Source: Diprion similis | Taxonomy: Eukaryota > Arthropoda > Insecta > Hymenoptera > Diprionidae | Reading direction: 5' to 3' | Assembly: GCF_021155765.1 (NCBI RefSeq) | Contig: NC_060108.1 | Location: forward strand, 15,153,025 to 15,217,024 | Length of the DNA stretch: 64,000 bases | Part shown: positions 49,746 through 64,000 of the stretch, in pieces | Numbering within the stretch: the stretch's first letter is position 1 | Layout: each line of letters starts with the position of its first letter | The notes under the pieces: generated by a model | Database searches by the model: none | Seen by the model: the letters and a program-made list of their open reading frames with translations, nothing else | Told to the model about the DNA's origin: nothing | Made by a program: the position numbers and the translations under genes

Positions 49746-50633
49746 ACTAATGCGAGCTTGTTTTGCGACCCATTCACGATGGCATGGGACTGACTAGTGA
49801 GGCTAGGGCTCTGGTTCTAGAGCGTCAAGCGATCAATTAGTGGATTTAAAAAGCCTAAAATCTACTGAGTATTGAACGCGGCGAGATTGCGGGCTGTGGA
49901 AACCAGTGCTTAATCTTGAGAATCCGTATTGCCATTTTGAACTGGTTTTTGATCTAATTGTGTTGCTTATCAACGAAAAGTAACAATCATGCAGTCACTT
50001 CTGTCTGCGCACGAGGCAGATGCAGCGTACGGTTCATCATAGTTAACATAAGCTTGTAATTATTTGGCTGACTAAATAAGAAATAGTGCAAAATCAAACG
50101 AAAGTACCTACTTTGATTCATAACGTTCTGGATTATTATTTATTTCCTTTGAACACGAGAGACAAAAAAATCATCTTTTTGGCACGAACTATTGCATATT
50201 TACATACTCCTGATTATTTAGATGATTTAATGACTCGTTTTATGGGTAATTTTGGAAGCTAATGACTAACGTGGTTGTAATGTGAAAATGGTACGAAGGG
50301 AGCAATTTTTCATAATAACGAACGTGCAATATCACATTATGGGAGTTTTGCCTGGTAGTACGAAGGCATTTAACCGTACTATAAATTCAGAAATTATACT
50401 AATTACTAATAATCGGGTGGAGAATGGGCCGCAAAGGCAATTATATTTTTTTCCTTCGAGACTAAAATTACTCAAAAAGACATGAAACAAAAAATAAGAT
50501 AATATATACATAATGCGCTACAGCAGCTACACAACAGCCTTAATTGTTGTCTTATAAAGAAAATTAAAAAATTCATAATATGAAGAATAGAAAACCCTTG
50601 AGGTTAAATGTAATGAAATATTTAATATCGTGT

Positions 50634-50639
50634 AATAAA
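50634..50639 (+). terminator. Candidate poly(A) signal of Dlic (proximal)
   Basis: AATAAA lies about 890 bp after the Dlic stop. Assigned by position only. Confidence 0.35.
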
Positions 50640-51185
50640 TAAACTTCAATTAAGCTTACGCACATGCCCTTGCGTCTCGTCATGCATACATATAGTAAGT
50701 TATTTAGTGAACCGTTGGCAGTAATCTGTTTTTCATTATTAAAAATTTGCACTTTTCTTTGATTATTTCTCTTTCTTTTACTCACATGAAAAAGATAATT
50801 TTCATTCATATACGGCACTGTCAAAGTCACTTTGAGGAGTTCTTTTTTCAACACATTACTCAAATTACAATCGGTCTAACTTTGGTGACGTTAATTAATG
50901 AAAGGAGTACATGAGTTTGCACGAGTGTGTAAAAAAATTTTTTTGTAAGAGTTGTATATTTTAATGAGATTTTAGTCTTTGTCCGTAGCAGTAAGATGAT
51001 TCTTGCTTCCAAGTGAAACAAAGATCACGATATTTCTCTACCAAAAATCATTATGCACTTATTGTATACTCCGTCTGCAGTCAAAGCTCATCTCAAACTG
51101 TAAACATTTGTTTTTTGATTATATACATACATGGCTTTATACTCATCCTAATGAACAGTGTAATATCATCTAAATAATTGATAAA

Positions 51186-51191
51186 AATAAA
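51186..51191 (+). terminator. Candidate poly(A) signal of Dlic (distal)
   Basis: AATAAATAA lies about 1.44 kb after the Dlic stop, followed by a T-rich stretch. Assigned by position only. Confidence 0.35.
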
Positions 51192-53176
51192 TAATTTTTC
51201 ATACAGTTTGTTTTTTACCTTTAATTACCTTTAATACCATACCTTTTGTTTTATTTGATCAAATGAATAAATCAGTTCACATTTTTAGTTAGAGTTGGTG
51301 AACTGTCGAAGAAGTCTTGTGGGAACTTGAAAGGATCAAAGATTAAGGGCATTCTTATTTAACCCGATGTATCGTAACATCTATTCACCGATGAGATGCA
51401 CATTAGGTTTACGTACTCTTTTTATATGTATATGTAACAATCAAGTTGATGATTACACGTGAACGATTATGTAAAGGTATTCATATAATATACTATAACA
51501 AGGACATAGCGGTATTATGCTAGAATACGAAGTGCAGCTACCTACAAATCCCGTTATCTTATCGAAATACCATTAATGGAAGAGTTTTGTGTTATTAAAT
51601 GGCTTGAATTGCCACTGGTAGTCGAACAGATAGGGAATTATTGTTGAAATGTAGCGCGTATATTAGCAATGGTAGAAATTTACTCAATACTATGTAAGTG
51701 CATGATTTTTACACTCCGATTACCTCAACAATGAGATTCTACATTTGCGAACTCATGATATTGTCTGAAAACGTATGAAAATCTTAAAATCCACAAACCA
51801 TCGCAACAAATTCTTCTTATAATACGCGACTAATAATTATCATTATCATTGCCGTATTACCATGAAGTTCTAAGAAATTTAATACAAAATCTTCAAGCGA
51901 ATTCATTGCTTATTGGAATTAATACTTAAATCATTGTAACCTTGACGTCACGATTGATTTGTAATATGGATGTACTTGTAAGTTATATTTAGTATATTAT
52001 TAGATATCTCGTAGGTACATATCTACTATTCATAGGTACTTAAGTACTATAGTGGTTGCAGCGTTATAAATTATCGTTTAAGTTGAACCTCAGAAGTTGA
52101 ACTAGAGTAAAATATTTAAATCAATGGACAAACTTTGGAAAGTCTGTCTAAAGCCCAGCAAAGTTGTGCTGTTGTTCAACCTCTGGAGAACAATCCGTTT
52201 CAGTTTTTATTCTAATTGTAATGTTGCGTATCTAATTAAGGCGGATTCAAGCGTACATACTATGCAGATTCGTTGCCGAACACGATTAGGATTTTCAACA
52301 TCACCATCACCACGAGAGATGAATAATAAAATCACGCTGAGACACGCGAAAACAATTTTTCGCATAGGATTTTCTAAGATAATTTAATACGAGAATTTTT
52401 AGTCGAATGATTATTAATGGAGGATTATTTTGACGTTATTATCTTATATCGGCGTTCTAGATTCAATAACAAAGTTACAAATAATTTTTTTCACGGAATA
52501 TTACGATTCTTCGATTTAATCCGGAAGAGCAGACTGTAAATATTTACCAAATATAAATGCACGGAAAAAATGCAGTAACAAATACTGTACAATTGATACT
52601 TATATAACAATAATCATTAGTTTATCCGTTAACTAAATTTAAATAGGCCAACCTGCTGGAAGAAGAAATTAATATAAATTTAGGTTCAAGATTGTTAAAT
52701 CTTTGTCGACGGAATCACGATCAAGATAAAAAATTGTCAGAGCTATATTTACAATTCTAAAATACTAACAGATTCTAAAATAGGATCGTCACAATCTTGT
52801 CTTGACAATGTGAAAGGTTTTTCTGTATAAGCTGTTGTTCAAATTGATTTATATATCTGCTGTATATGAATTGAGATGCTTATGAACGATATTGTGATAT
52901 TGATATAGATAACGAGAGAAATTGAATATTGAACAGCAGTGTCTCAATTTTTTTGTTGCCAACAACCATGATATAAAAGCATCCTAACACATTTCTCATT
53001 AACCGTAATATTGCATCACACATCACTGACAGCGGTGTTCATCACACTGCCGATATTTATGAGATGCTTTAGTGTAAATATTAAGCGTACTTTAGTATAA
53101 TGACCCCGACAGCATATCAGACTATTTCATGTATAATGTAACTATAATTGAACTGATAAGACTAATTTTACCTTCT

Positions 53177-55956
<2,780 letters not shown>

Positions 55957-57085
55957 CTGTAAAATAAAAAAATTTACAGGTGGAATTAATTCTCAAGAAT
56001 TATTGTGCAAATTAGGATTATTGATGATTTTCGGTAAAAAATTAATTTGCAGAGTCGATCTGAGTGCTTGGAGCTATTTTATTTTCTACTTCGCAAAGGT
56101 GTCTGGTGATAAGCTGAATTACGAAACAGTTAGGTACCTTGTAATATCTATAAGGGCAGTTTGGCGCGAACATTTAAATTATTATTCATTCCTTGAACTT
56201 TGTAAAACTTTAAGAATATATAACGTTCGTCATCTGCATCCAATTTGCAAACGTAAATTTCATTTAAATTCTCCCTCGGCTTCTTCGCTTGAATTGGAAG
56301 AAGCAAAAACGCGAACAAAAGTTGAAAAAAAAAGAAGAATAAAAAGAAAAAAATCAAGACTTTGTCCAGATCACAATAGGTATTATCATATTGCGACGTT
56401 TGAAATATCTTGATAATAAGATAGGCGCCAAATTGCAAACTGCCTATAGATCTATTCCGGATCAACTTTTTCACAGTGTAAAGTTAAATATTTTTATGAG
56501 TAAAGTTCGTCCATTTTCCTACCAGAGAAATGGGTTGAAAAGTATTTCAGAACTGTCCAACTCCTTTCGCGAGATATAACTTTCGGGTTCGAAATTGTTT
56601 GCTCTGTGTATCCTGTTTCCTGCACATACCTACACATCTGCGCATCGCGGTGATCAGTTCACTGATGTGAGCGGAAATCAAACTTGTTGCGACCACATTC
56701 CGCGAAGGGGCGCAGTTAGTTTAAATAAAATGAAATAAAAAAAAAAATAAATAAAAAAATAAGTATGAGATGAAAATGGTAAAATCTCATAAAATTGATG
56801 GTGCCTTTCGCTTTCTTAATTTCTTCAATTTCATTCGCAACATGATAATATAAAAATTAATATCTACTCCTCACAGATTTTCATACGTACATAGACATAA
56901 TACAATAACGTGTAATTTTATATCACACACGGTTTGTGATGCTAAATGCGATTCTTTGGACGAGCGAAATTTCGTCCAAATGCTCGGTAGTGATTTTTTG
57001 AAAATCAATTTGCCAGCGACCAGGATAGCATGACAGAGACTGAAAACAGGCATAATATCAGAATCATATCCGAGTCTGTAAACTG

Positions 57086-57128
57086 CGACGGAGGATCTCC
57101 GTCGAGCCGGTGCCCTGCACATGTGCAG
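57086..57128. repeat. Two perfect dyads in a GC-rich patch
   Basis: CGACGGAG and CTCCGTCG flank GAT at 57086-57104 (8-bp perfect arms). Eleven bases on, CTGCACATGTGCAG at 57115-57128 is a perfect 14-bp palindrome containing a CACATGTG E-box-like core. The surroundings (57.08-57.32 kb) are GC-rich compared with the flanks. A regulatory role is possible but not shown. Confidence 0.55.
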
Positions 57129-57397
57129 AGTCTGGTGCACCGCTGCCGTCTTCGTCTCCCGTCTCCCGTCCCGTTTCTAGGGGTAACCGCGTAGGCCGGG
57201 AGGTCAGTTTCTTTGGCTAAATCCCTCGAGGAGGCCCGGTAAGACACTGACAACAGCTGTTAGCTCTGGAGCTTCGTCATGGTCCCCGTGCATTCTCGGG
57301 TTGAAAACCCACCCGTGGGGCATAATTTTTGCATTGTCGCGAGCGTCGAGTTGTCGGAACTATTCGCACTTTTACGCTAGATTGAGTTTAGTTTGAA

Positions 57398-57416
57398 TTT
57401 TTTTTTTTTTTTTTTT
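57398..57416. repeat. T19 homopolymer
   Basis: Nineteen consecutive T, followed by C and more T-rich sequence. It could be an old poly(A) tail of a minus-strand insertion, but no element body is recognisable next to it. Confidence 0.8.
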
Positions 57417-57926
57417 CTTTTTATATTTTTTCTATTGCTTTCCCCGGAACCCCGAAAGAATTTATTTTATGCATTATATCTGTAAGTTTGAAAAGTAAGT
57501 GAGTAAAAATCACTTCCAGATCAATCGGTTAACGTTGTTTTTTTAGCGAGGGTGTGGATTTATACCAGCTATTCCGGATATTGGCAATTGATCAGTGTCG
57601 CTACTAAATCATCGAAACTTCGACCAATTTCATACATATATTTTATGTAACACACACACACATATAAATGAACGAAACTCAAAGCGTCGAGAGCCGTTAT
57701 TCGTTCGGCGGCGGTGTTATTCCGTTAGAAAACTTTTGTCTCGTCCTATAGTATGGCTCCCTATGATTTACAGCCCGGTAGTGATGCTGACGATAAAGAG
57801 AATCGCACAGTTTATTTTTGCAAGACCTGCTGCCACGCAGAGGTCCGCTATTACCAAAGCTTTAAAATATACGACTGTGGATATACATATAGGACGTCTT
57901 ACTTAGGCGTAAACAAATTTATAAAA

Positions 57927-57960
57927 AGAGAGATAGAGAGAGAGAGAGATAGGGAGAGAA
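57927..57960. repeat. Interrupted (GA)n microsatellite
   Basis: A run of GAGA units with two GATA-type interruptions. Confidence 0.85.
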
Positions 57961-58914
57961 AAAAGTGAGATGCTGAAAAGAACCTCCTGTAACGTCACGT
58001 GCAGTGCTTATTTTCAATATCGACGCGGGTAAATCAGAAAACCGCGGCCAGATTCGCTTATCTTCTCACAGACATGACCGAGGATAAGACTCTAGGATGA
58101 ATCTTTGTTAAACGCCCTCGTAGTTATAATATAGGTAGGCAGGCGCCGAGGAATTTTAGAGAGACAAACGGTTGGCGCCGTTCGTTACGACTGTGTTTAA
58201 TAATTAATAAATTTAATTATCTCAGTAGAACAGCTACCGTCGCTGTTACCAACCACTGCGGCTTCTGCCACTGTTGCATAGCGTAATAATTATGAAGTAC
58301 ACAATACACACGCTATAATATTATTACGATAATTGCTTGATTAGTACCAAACGTAATTGCGATGTGCAGAGTTAGTTGTGTGCGATTGTTGATACTTCGC
58401 GGAGTTAACCCGTTACGCGATTCTCTACAATATTTGTTACGTAAAATAGGTACAGGACCGTTTATGTCATTGACGTCGACGAGTATTTTTCATCCTGATT
58501 AATATACTTGTCGATGATATTATGCATAGGTGGTAAATATTTATTTCAATATAGGTATACGGGCTAAAAATAAGATGTTTTTTCCATTAATTAGAAGTAT
58601 CGAGTCCGTGATGTTTTTAGAGATTAATATATAACTCAGCTGGGGCACCTCAGTTTTCCTTATTTCCGTAGCTCCTTGACGTTCGTTTATTCTCCATTAC
58701 CTATTGCATTGCGCACTTTACTCTCCACTTCGACAGTTTGGCAAGTCTTGGAATTCTATTTATCTTCCCTCACTTGCACGCACAGTGCGAGGAACTTTGT
58801 TTAGGTAGATTGTTACAAAGTTGAAAATTCTATCAGTCAGTTGGGCGGCCGCCGTCTGCACCGCGGAGCGAATCCAATTCCATCAAACTTGGAGTAATAA
58901 ATAACAGTTTTGAT

Positions 58915-58936
58915 CCCCCCCCCCCCCCCCCCCCCC
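58915..58936. repeat. C22 homopolymer
   Basis: Twenty-two consecutive C in otherwise AT-rich DNA. The exact length is prone to sequencing error. Confidence 0.85.
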
Positions 58937-59084
58937 GCATCGTTGTCAATCATATTTTGGATTTCCGCTTTACGGACGCGTCATTGCCGTTTCGAATGCC
59001 CCTCGCCGCTATTCGGTTTACTTCGAAACTTCACAGCTCCCTTAGCCCAGTGAATAGAAGTTGAATTTATAGGGCTGTAATGCA

Positions 59085-59415
59085 AAATTATAAATCAGCT
59101 GTTTCAACGTCGCATGCGTTTCATTGACAGGTAAGGAGCTCAACTTACAAAGTCTGCGGTCACACCCATCCGGCGTAAGTTATCTTGAAAAACTCGTCTT
59201 ATGTCATACCTCGAAAACGGTTGACTTTAGGATAAAAAACATACAGGATTTTTGGTAGGTAATTAGATTCCTTATATTTTCTATTTTGAATTTCTGTTTA
59301 ATTTAACAGCCTTTTCAAAAATGGCGACTTATGCCGGATGGGTGTAACCGCAGACTTTTTAAGTTAAGCTGTCAATAAAACGCATGCAACATTAAATCAA
59401 CTTATTTAGAATTTC
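59085..59415. mobile_element. Foldback or MITE-like element with long inverted arms, about 330 bp
   Basis: The two halves are inverted copies of each other. The best block is 59149-59180 against 59327-59358: 30 of 32 bases pair, including TCTGCGGT and ACACCCATCCGGC. A second block, 59112-59130 against 59369-59387, pairs at 18 of 19 (GCATGCGTT, ATTGACAG). Weaker pairing extends outward to about 59,085 and 59,415 and inward to about 59,200 and 59,310. The middle is AT-rich and has no coding frame. This structure fits a non-autonomous DNA transposon or a locus that would transcribe into a long hairpin RNA. I could not define target-site duplications. Confidence 0.75.
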
Positions 59416-60000
59416 ACATCATGAATTGCAGTTTATTGACTGGGTTACACGCTACACAGCGTCATTCTGAAATATATACGTCTACCTATCTGTGCAGGAA
59501 CTCCGGGAGTCGAGGAAAACGTGCAGTGCACTTCTTGAGGGAGATTCTTTATTATTCTGAGGGGCGGAAATCGGCGCAGGCAGAAAATAAGGGCTGTCAA
59601 TTAACTCGCGGAAGGAAAGTAAAATAAAGGGATCGTCGGTATTCCCGGTAGATATTCGAAGACCATTAGTTGGAGCGTAAAGTTGTTCTCGTCGATCCGC
59701 AAGGTCCCTATAATTTATGCGTTCAATACGTTCCGCGCCGCGTCACGCTGTCATCTTTCGACTCTCGCCGCTTTTTCTCATCGTGGGCGTTTTAAGTCAC
59801 ACGAGGGTGAGGGTCTAAAGGAGGTAGGGCTTGGACGTGATCGAGACGGGGGTGTCGGCAGTGAAAAAAATATATTAATTTCAAGCTTGCTTAAAGTTAT
59901 TGCAAAAAATTCGATAGCACTCTTCAAAACTTTTTCGCGGTTGTACGGCAATGGAAGTCATATCAAATAAAATACGACGCGATCGTCTCTCCCCGAAGAA

Positions 60001-60024
60001 GAGAGAGAGAGAGAGAGAGAGAGG
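60001..60024. repeat. (GA)12 microsatellite
   Basis: Pure GA repeat followed by a purine-rich stretch (GAAGAAGAAGAAAA and similar) to about 60,125. Confidence 0.9.
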
Positions 60025-60952
60025 GAAATAGAAGACGAAGAAGAAGAAAAAGGAAAAGAAGAAATTGACGAAGAAGCATGCAGAGAGCGGGGGAAAATGG
60101 AGGGAGAAAAAGAGAAGGAGATAGTCGGAGGGAAAGCCAAAGTGCTTTTATAATACGAAAAAGTTATGCCATGCGCCTGAGACGTCGTCGTATATTTGTA
60201 CACGCATATACGTATATAACAAATATACGTACCTTCGTAATAAAATCTATAAATTTTAGGGGAATTTTTTTGGAAAGAGCGTCGAGTATGTAAAGATGTG
60301 TGCAGTTAAAATAAATTACCTGCTCTGGAGCAAACTTTATTCATAGATCATACGGACAAAGTTCTAGCTAGAGACTTTCGTCAAATAGATTGGCGAGAAA
60401 AAATCTAAACGGGATGATACGAGACGTATGATATTAACCGTACTGATTTCGAATAATATTCAGGTATGCCAGATATTCGTATAACAGAGTGCAAACATTG
60501 GGAGTAATTGCGGAGGAAATGAAACGAGGTTTTTCTTGCAATTTTTTTTCGCAGCTTCACCGTAGCGTATAAAGTTCAATAATTGATTGAAGAATAAAAG
60601 TAAAAAGAAAAACGTGGAAGAAAAAAGAAGATAAAAAAGTAAACACGGATAAGGATTTCAAAACCGCCGGAGGAATGTTTCCGGCGTATGTTTTATAGCG
60701 TGATTCCCGAAGCACCTGGTGAGTTGTAAAAATTTAACAGTAAATTTTCAGTCTGCAGAAAAAAAGCACGTGGGCTCGTACCTCCACGTGGGCCATGTGG
60801 CGATGATGCTTGCGGAGTTTCTGAAAAGTTTCTTTTTTTCTCTTCCCTCTCTCTATCTCGCTCCTTTTCTCTTTTTGCCTTTTTCCTTCTCACCGAGAGA
60901 CGGGCAAGTGCAGGGGGCGAGAAGAAAAAAATAGAGAGTGAGAGAGAAAGAG

Positions 60953-60955
<3 letters not shown>

Positions 60956-60989
<34 letters not shown>
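60956..60989. repeat. (GA)n microsatellite
   Basis: A pure AG/GA run of about 34 bp, flanked on the left by an imperfect GA-rich tract from about 60,930. Confidence 0.9.
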
Positions 60990-60994
<5 letters not shown>

Positions 60995-62665
60995 GCAGGG
61001 TAAGTGGTGAAGGAACGTTAAGCGCGTTTGTGGAATCTGATAGGATCTCCGTATATCGGTCTACGGTATCCTACGGATGGCGGGAGGAGTACTGGAAGAG
61101 ATAGAGAGGATCTTGAGAGAGCGACGCACTTTGGGTCAATGCGATCGCATGGCTCACGCTCCAGTGGCAACATCCGAAAGATACTGCAGGTAGGCACGGG
61201 GAATATCGGAAGCAAGCAGAGAACGGAATAAAAGCGGGGGATCCCCCGTGCACACAAAATGCCTTGGCGTATTTTTCGAGTGCTTCTTTACAGTCGGAGT
61301 GGATTGGATCGGACGAAAGTAGGCAATTGATCGGATAATAGGAAAGATGCGATATTCCTTTCCTCGGATCCTCAGTTCCTGGATTCCCTCATGGTCCGAC
61401 CAGAAACGCTATCCTCTCTCCTCAGGGTATAAAGAACAGTCTCCATGTCTTATATCCGAGGGTGCGGTGCGGGTGTCTCAATTGCAAAAGAAAAAGCAGC
61501 TGGATTGTTTTTGCGCCGAGCACTTTCGCAGCTAGCCGTGCGAGGGGAGATTTGATACGCCGTGGAAAATCCTAGAGCGATCCGCATCTCACCAAGCCGC
61601 AAGTTGTAATTATTTTACAAAAAAAAAAAGAAAAACAAACTCAGAGTATTTCGAAGTCGCGATTCGGGACGAGGTATAGGCTTTGGAAAAATCAATTTCG
61701 TTCATCGATCATTGGCAGTCAATGGTGACAATGCCCAAATCGATAAACTGCTGCACGACACATCCCTGCACTGATTGTTTGTTGATATTTCTTCTTGTTT
61801 AGCGAATAGATTATTCGTCGGTGCACATTCTTGTTTTAATAGTCATAACCCCGAACTCCGTTTTTTCTTTTTCTTTTTCAGAAACGAGAACATGCTTCCC
61901 TAATTATCCCGGTTTTTTCTATCAGTCCCCTACTATACGCGTACCTATCCGCCCGTCCAGGAATACGCGTTAAGCCGACGCAGTTGCCCAACAGTCACCA
62001 CCATCGAGGACAAACGCTATTCCCGGAGTTATGTGACGAGAGAGGAAGAAAAGAAAAAAAGAGAGATAAAAGAACAACGATGCAAGTAATATTATACCGA
62101 CTCTTCAGTACCCACTTGAAACGATCGTTGAAAAATAAGAAAAGAACACGTTTGTGCCTCGACTTCCATTTCCGCGTAACTTGTGGCAAAGTCAAATTGT
62201 TCCAAATTATCTTTGATTTTGCTCGAAAAATGAACCTCATACTCAGCAGGTGCAGCGATTTAAGGGGTTGCCTCATATCTCACTCCCGGAGTAAACTTGA
62301 GGAGCGAATGATCCTGGATGCAGGTTCCAGGAGGTTCTGCAGGTTGTAGGAGTGGCGGTGCAAGGGGTCAAATAGAGCGGAGCTGAGCGAGCTCATCTGT
62401 CAGAGGGATATATTTACGGAGTAAAATACTGTCAACAAACGTTGTAGGTTGTACATACTCTCAAGGCCCCTTGAGCTCTCCTCCTATTTCGTCCTAGAGC
62501 AGCAGGACCGACAACGACCAAAGGATTTCCGAGGTAGGAAACAGGGTCTCCTTGTGTCAAGCCTATCTTGTGCTTTCGTGTTGCCGTGTTTACGTTGATG
62601 GACAGCTTCTGGGTTAGTTCCACCACCTGGTGCCTCGTTCAACGACCAACCAAGAACGCTGTTAT

Positions 62666-62676
62666 CCCCCCCCCCC
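62666..62676. repeat. C11 tract
   Basis: Eleven C followed by TGCCCC. A similar C10 tract lies near 63,284-63,294. Confidence 0.75.
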
Positions 62677-64000
62677 TGCCCCACCGGCTCGTGTATGTGG
62701 TAAAAATCCAATTTTACAAATATCCGTAAGGGTCTCCTTGGCGATGATGGACGTCAGAAACTTTCTGCGCGTAGTGACCGGTTGACAAATAATTTTCGAC
62801 TTTGCAGTGATGGTCGAAAATTAATCTCGATCATTCTCTTTAGGTTTTTAACCCAGTTGCGATGCATTTTTCACATGCATTTGTAGCTTCGAGATTGGGT
62901 TATCAGGCATATATTGGGATGATACGAAAAAATCAGTAAGAAAAAGGGAAAAAATAATTTCATAGTAGAATTAACCTTTTCTCTCGATTATCTGAATCTT
63001 TTTTTTTATCAGCGAGAAATGAATTGTTTTTCTTTTTTTTTTTCAAATTTTCATTCCCTTAATATTTTGAGATGTTAGTAATTTTAGGTATAGACTTTAC
63101 AGCTAAAACTGATCTGCGGACAGTACGCGATGTGGTGAATCTTTGAATCATTGGGATTATTCAAATGTTGAATGGTTTTATTTTTATTTTTATCTTGTGT
63201 GTATTTATAATAAAGAAGAGATGAAAATTCTCATTCATCCGAAACTTCCTCAATCCAACAGTTTATTTTCCGACCAATATTGCCTCCCCCCCCCTTCCCC
63301 GGCCTCCGTTCTCGCGACGTAACGTTGTATTATATTACACTTGATGCAACCATCTGCAAACAGTAGCGCGCGGTATTTCTCCCTTTAGTATTTCTACTCT
63401 CGAGCTGTAAACAAGTCGTTTTCGTCGTACGACGATTAGGAGGCAGGACTACGAAGACTACAAAGACGACGAAGAGTAGGAAAAAAAGGATGAGAAGGAG
63501 CAGTAGCCTTAGCCTCGAATGAAATTTCCTTATTCCGCAAGTCTAGCATTAACATAGGCACGATGCGAAGGGTCCCGGTAACGCCAACGGGTCAGTACTA
63601 CGTCGTAATTTATTTTTACGTTACCGTAATAAGTATAAAAAAAGCGCGCGACAGGGAAGAAACTTAGTTTCGGATGCATTTTCGTGAAAAGAGGATGAAA
63701 GAAAAAAAAAAAAGAAAAAAAGAATTAAAGCTTTAAGGAGGTCTTTTCCTAGTGGCAATTTTTCCTTCGACAATTTCCGTAACGCGATTAAAAAAGCGAC
63801 TAACAACGAACGAAATAAAAAAAAAAGGTTGTAAAGAAAAGCAGAGAAACAAAAAAAGAAAAGGAAAAACAAACTCTACAACGAGAAGAAAGTGAGAAAA
63901 AAGAAGACGATTATAAAAGTAGGCGATAAAAAATAGGAAATATATATATATGGTTAAGGAGGGGAGGAGGACGGCTCACGCGCGCGTGACGACGATCATG

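Larger units (their letters stand above)
49746..53176. other. Long AT-rich convergent spacer holding the 3' UTRs of Dlic and mib1
   Basis: No splice-consistent coding chain is visible on either strand; the ORFs are short and AT-biased. Plus-strand AATAAA signals at 50634 and 51186 are candidate Dlic ends, implying a 3' UTR of about 0.9-1.5 kb. A minus-strand signal (TTTATT at 52206-52211) could end mib1 about 1 kb past its stop. The rest looks like ordinary spacer. Confidence 0.6.
55957..64000. other. Probable large mib1 intron or 5' region; no exon recognised
   Basis: The 5'-most visible mib1 exon begins with an AG acceptor and a split codon, so more exons must lie upstream on the minus strand. 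Across these 8 kb I found no frame matching the MIB/HERC2, ZZ or ankyrin parts of Mib1, nor another recognisable gene on either strand. Short exons could be missed by eye. The stretch is rich in purine/pyrimidine simple repeats, A/T and C homopolymers, and holds the foldback element listed separately. Confidence 0.6.

Noticed and set aside
57005..57253. 82-codon minus-strand ORF in the GC-rich patch as a mib1 exon or a new gene
   Set aside because: It matches no part of Mib1 and contains the dyads and Arg-rich low-complexity sequence; it is more likely non-coding.
61235..61248. Perfect palindrome CGGGGGATCCCCCG
   Set aside because: Short, and made of two C/G runs around a BamHI-like centre. 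No partner feature; chance is likely.
62432..62711. Minus-strand ORFs at 62.4-62.7 kb as upstream mib1 ankyrin exons (NVNTATRKH looked ankyrin-like)
   Set aside because: There is no ankyrin TPLH-type core and no continuity with the split codon at the 55,956 exon; the likeness is too short.
63975..63988. Palindrome TCACGCGCGCGTGA at the window edge
   Set aside because: Alternating CG sequence readily gives such dyads, and its right-hand context is cut off.

Overview
The window is nuclear DNA from an animal, almost certainly an insect: compact multi-exon genes with GT-AG introns, AT-rich spacers, and proteins that read like arthropod orthologues. An HRI-type eIF2-alpha kinase, which I recall as absent from Drosophila, suggests a non-dipteran insect, possibly a hymenopteran. 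I cannot name the species from sequence alone.

Bases 1 to about 33,370 are one uninterrupted tandem satellite array. The unit is 312 bp and there are about 107 copies, all in one orientation. Superimposed on it are higher-order repeats of 2, 8, 13 and about 26-27 units. Because 312 is a multiple of 3, one frame stays open across many units (up to about 1,920 codons). That frame has no conserved ATG, so I treat the long ORFs as a by-product of unit length. The array ends in one badly decayed unit (to about 33,745).

Bases 33,746 to 35,533 are unique spacer without a recognisable gene. Six genes follow, alternating in strand. They are a DIPK2-family secretory-pathway pseudokinase-like protein (+), an HRI/EIF2AK1 kinase (-), mitochondrial ribosomal protein L15 (+), the WW-domain oxidoreductase Wwox (-), dynein light intermediate chain Dlic (+), and the 3' end of the E3 ligase mind bomb 1 (-). 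I resolved every coding exon of the first five by splice sites and frame; each gives a full-length protein (420, 598, 294, 421 and 490 residues). They form convergent and divergent pairs with short spacers: 350 bp between Wwox and Dlic starts, 172 bp between mRpL15 and Wwox stops. They serve unrelated housekeeping or signalling roles, so this is compact gene packing and not a pathway cluster.

Bases 55,957 to 64,000 lie upstream of the most 5' mib1 exon I can see. They probably are a large mib1 intron, with the first two thirds of the protein encoded beyond the window. This stretch holds microsatellites, homopolymer tracts, a GC-rich patch with perfect dyads, and a foldback element of about 330 bp at 59.1-59.4 kb. 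Points worth a second look are the indel-poor satellite with its coding-like period, altered catalytic motifs in the HRI kinase, a GC-AG intron in mRpL15, and the foldback element.
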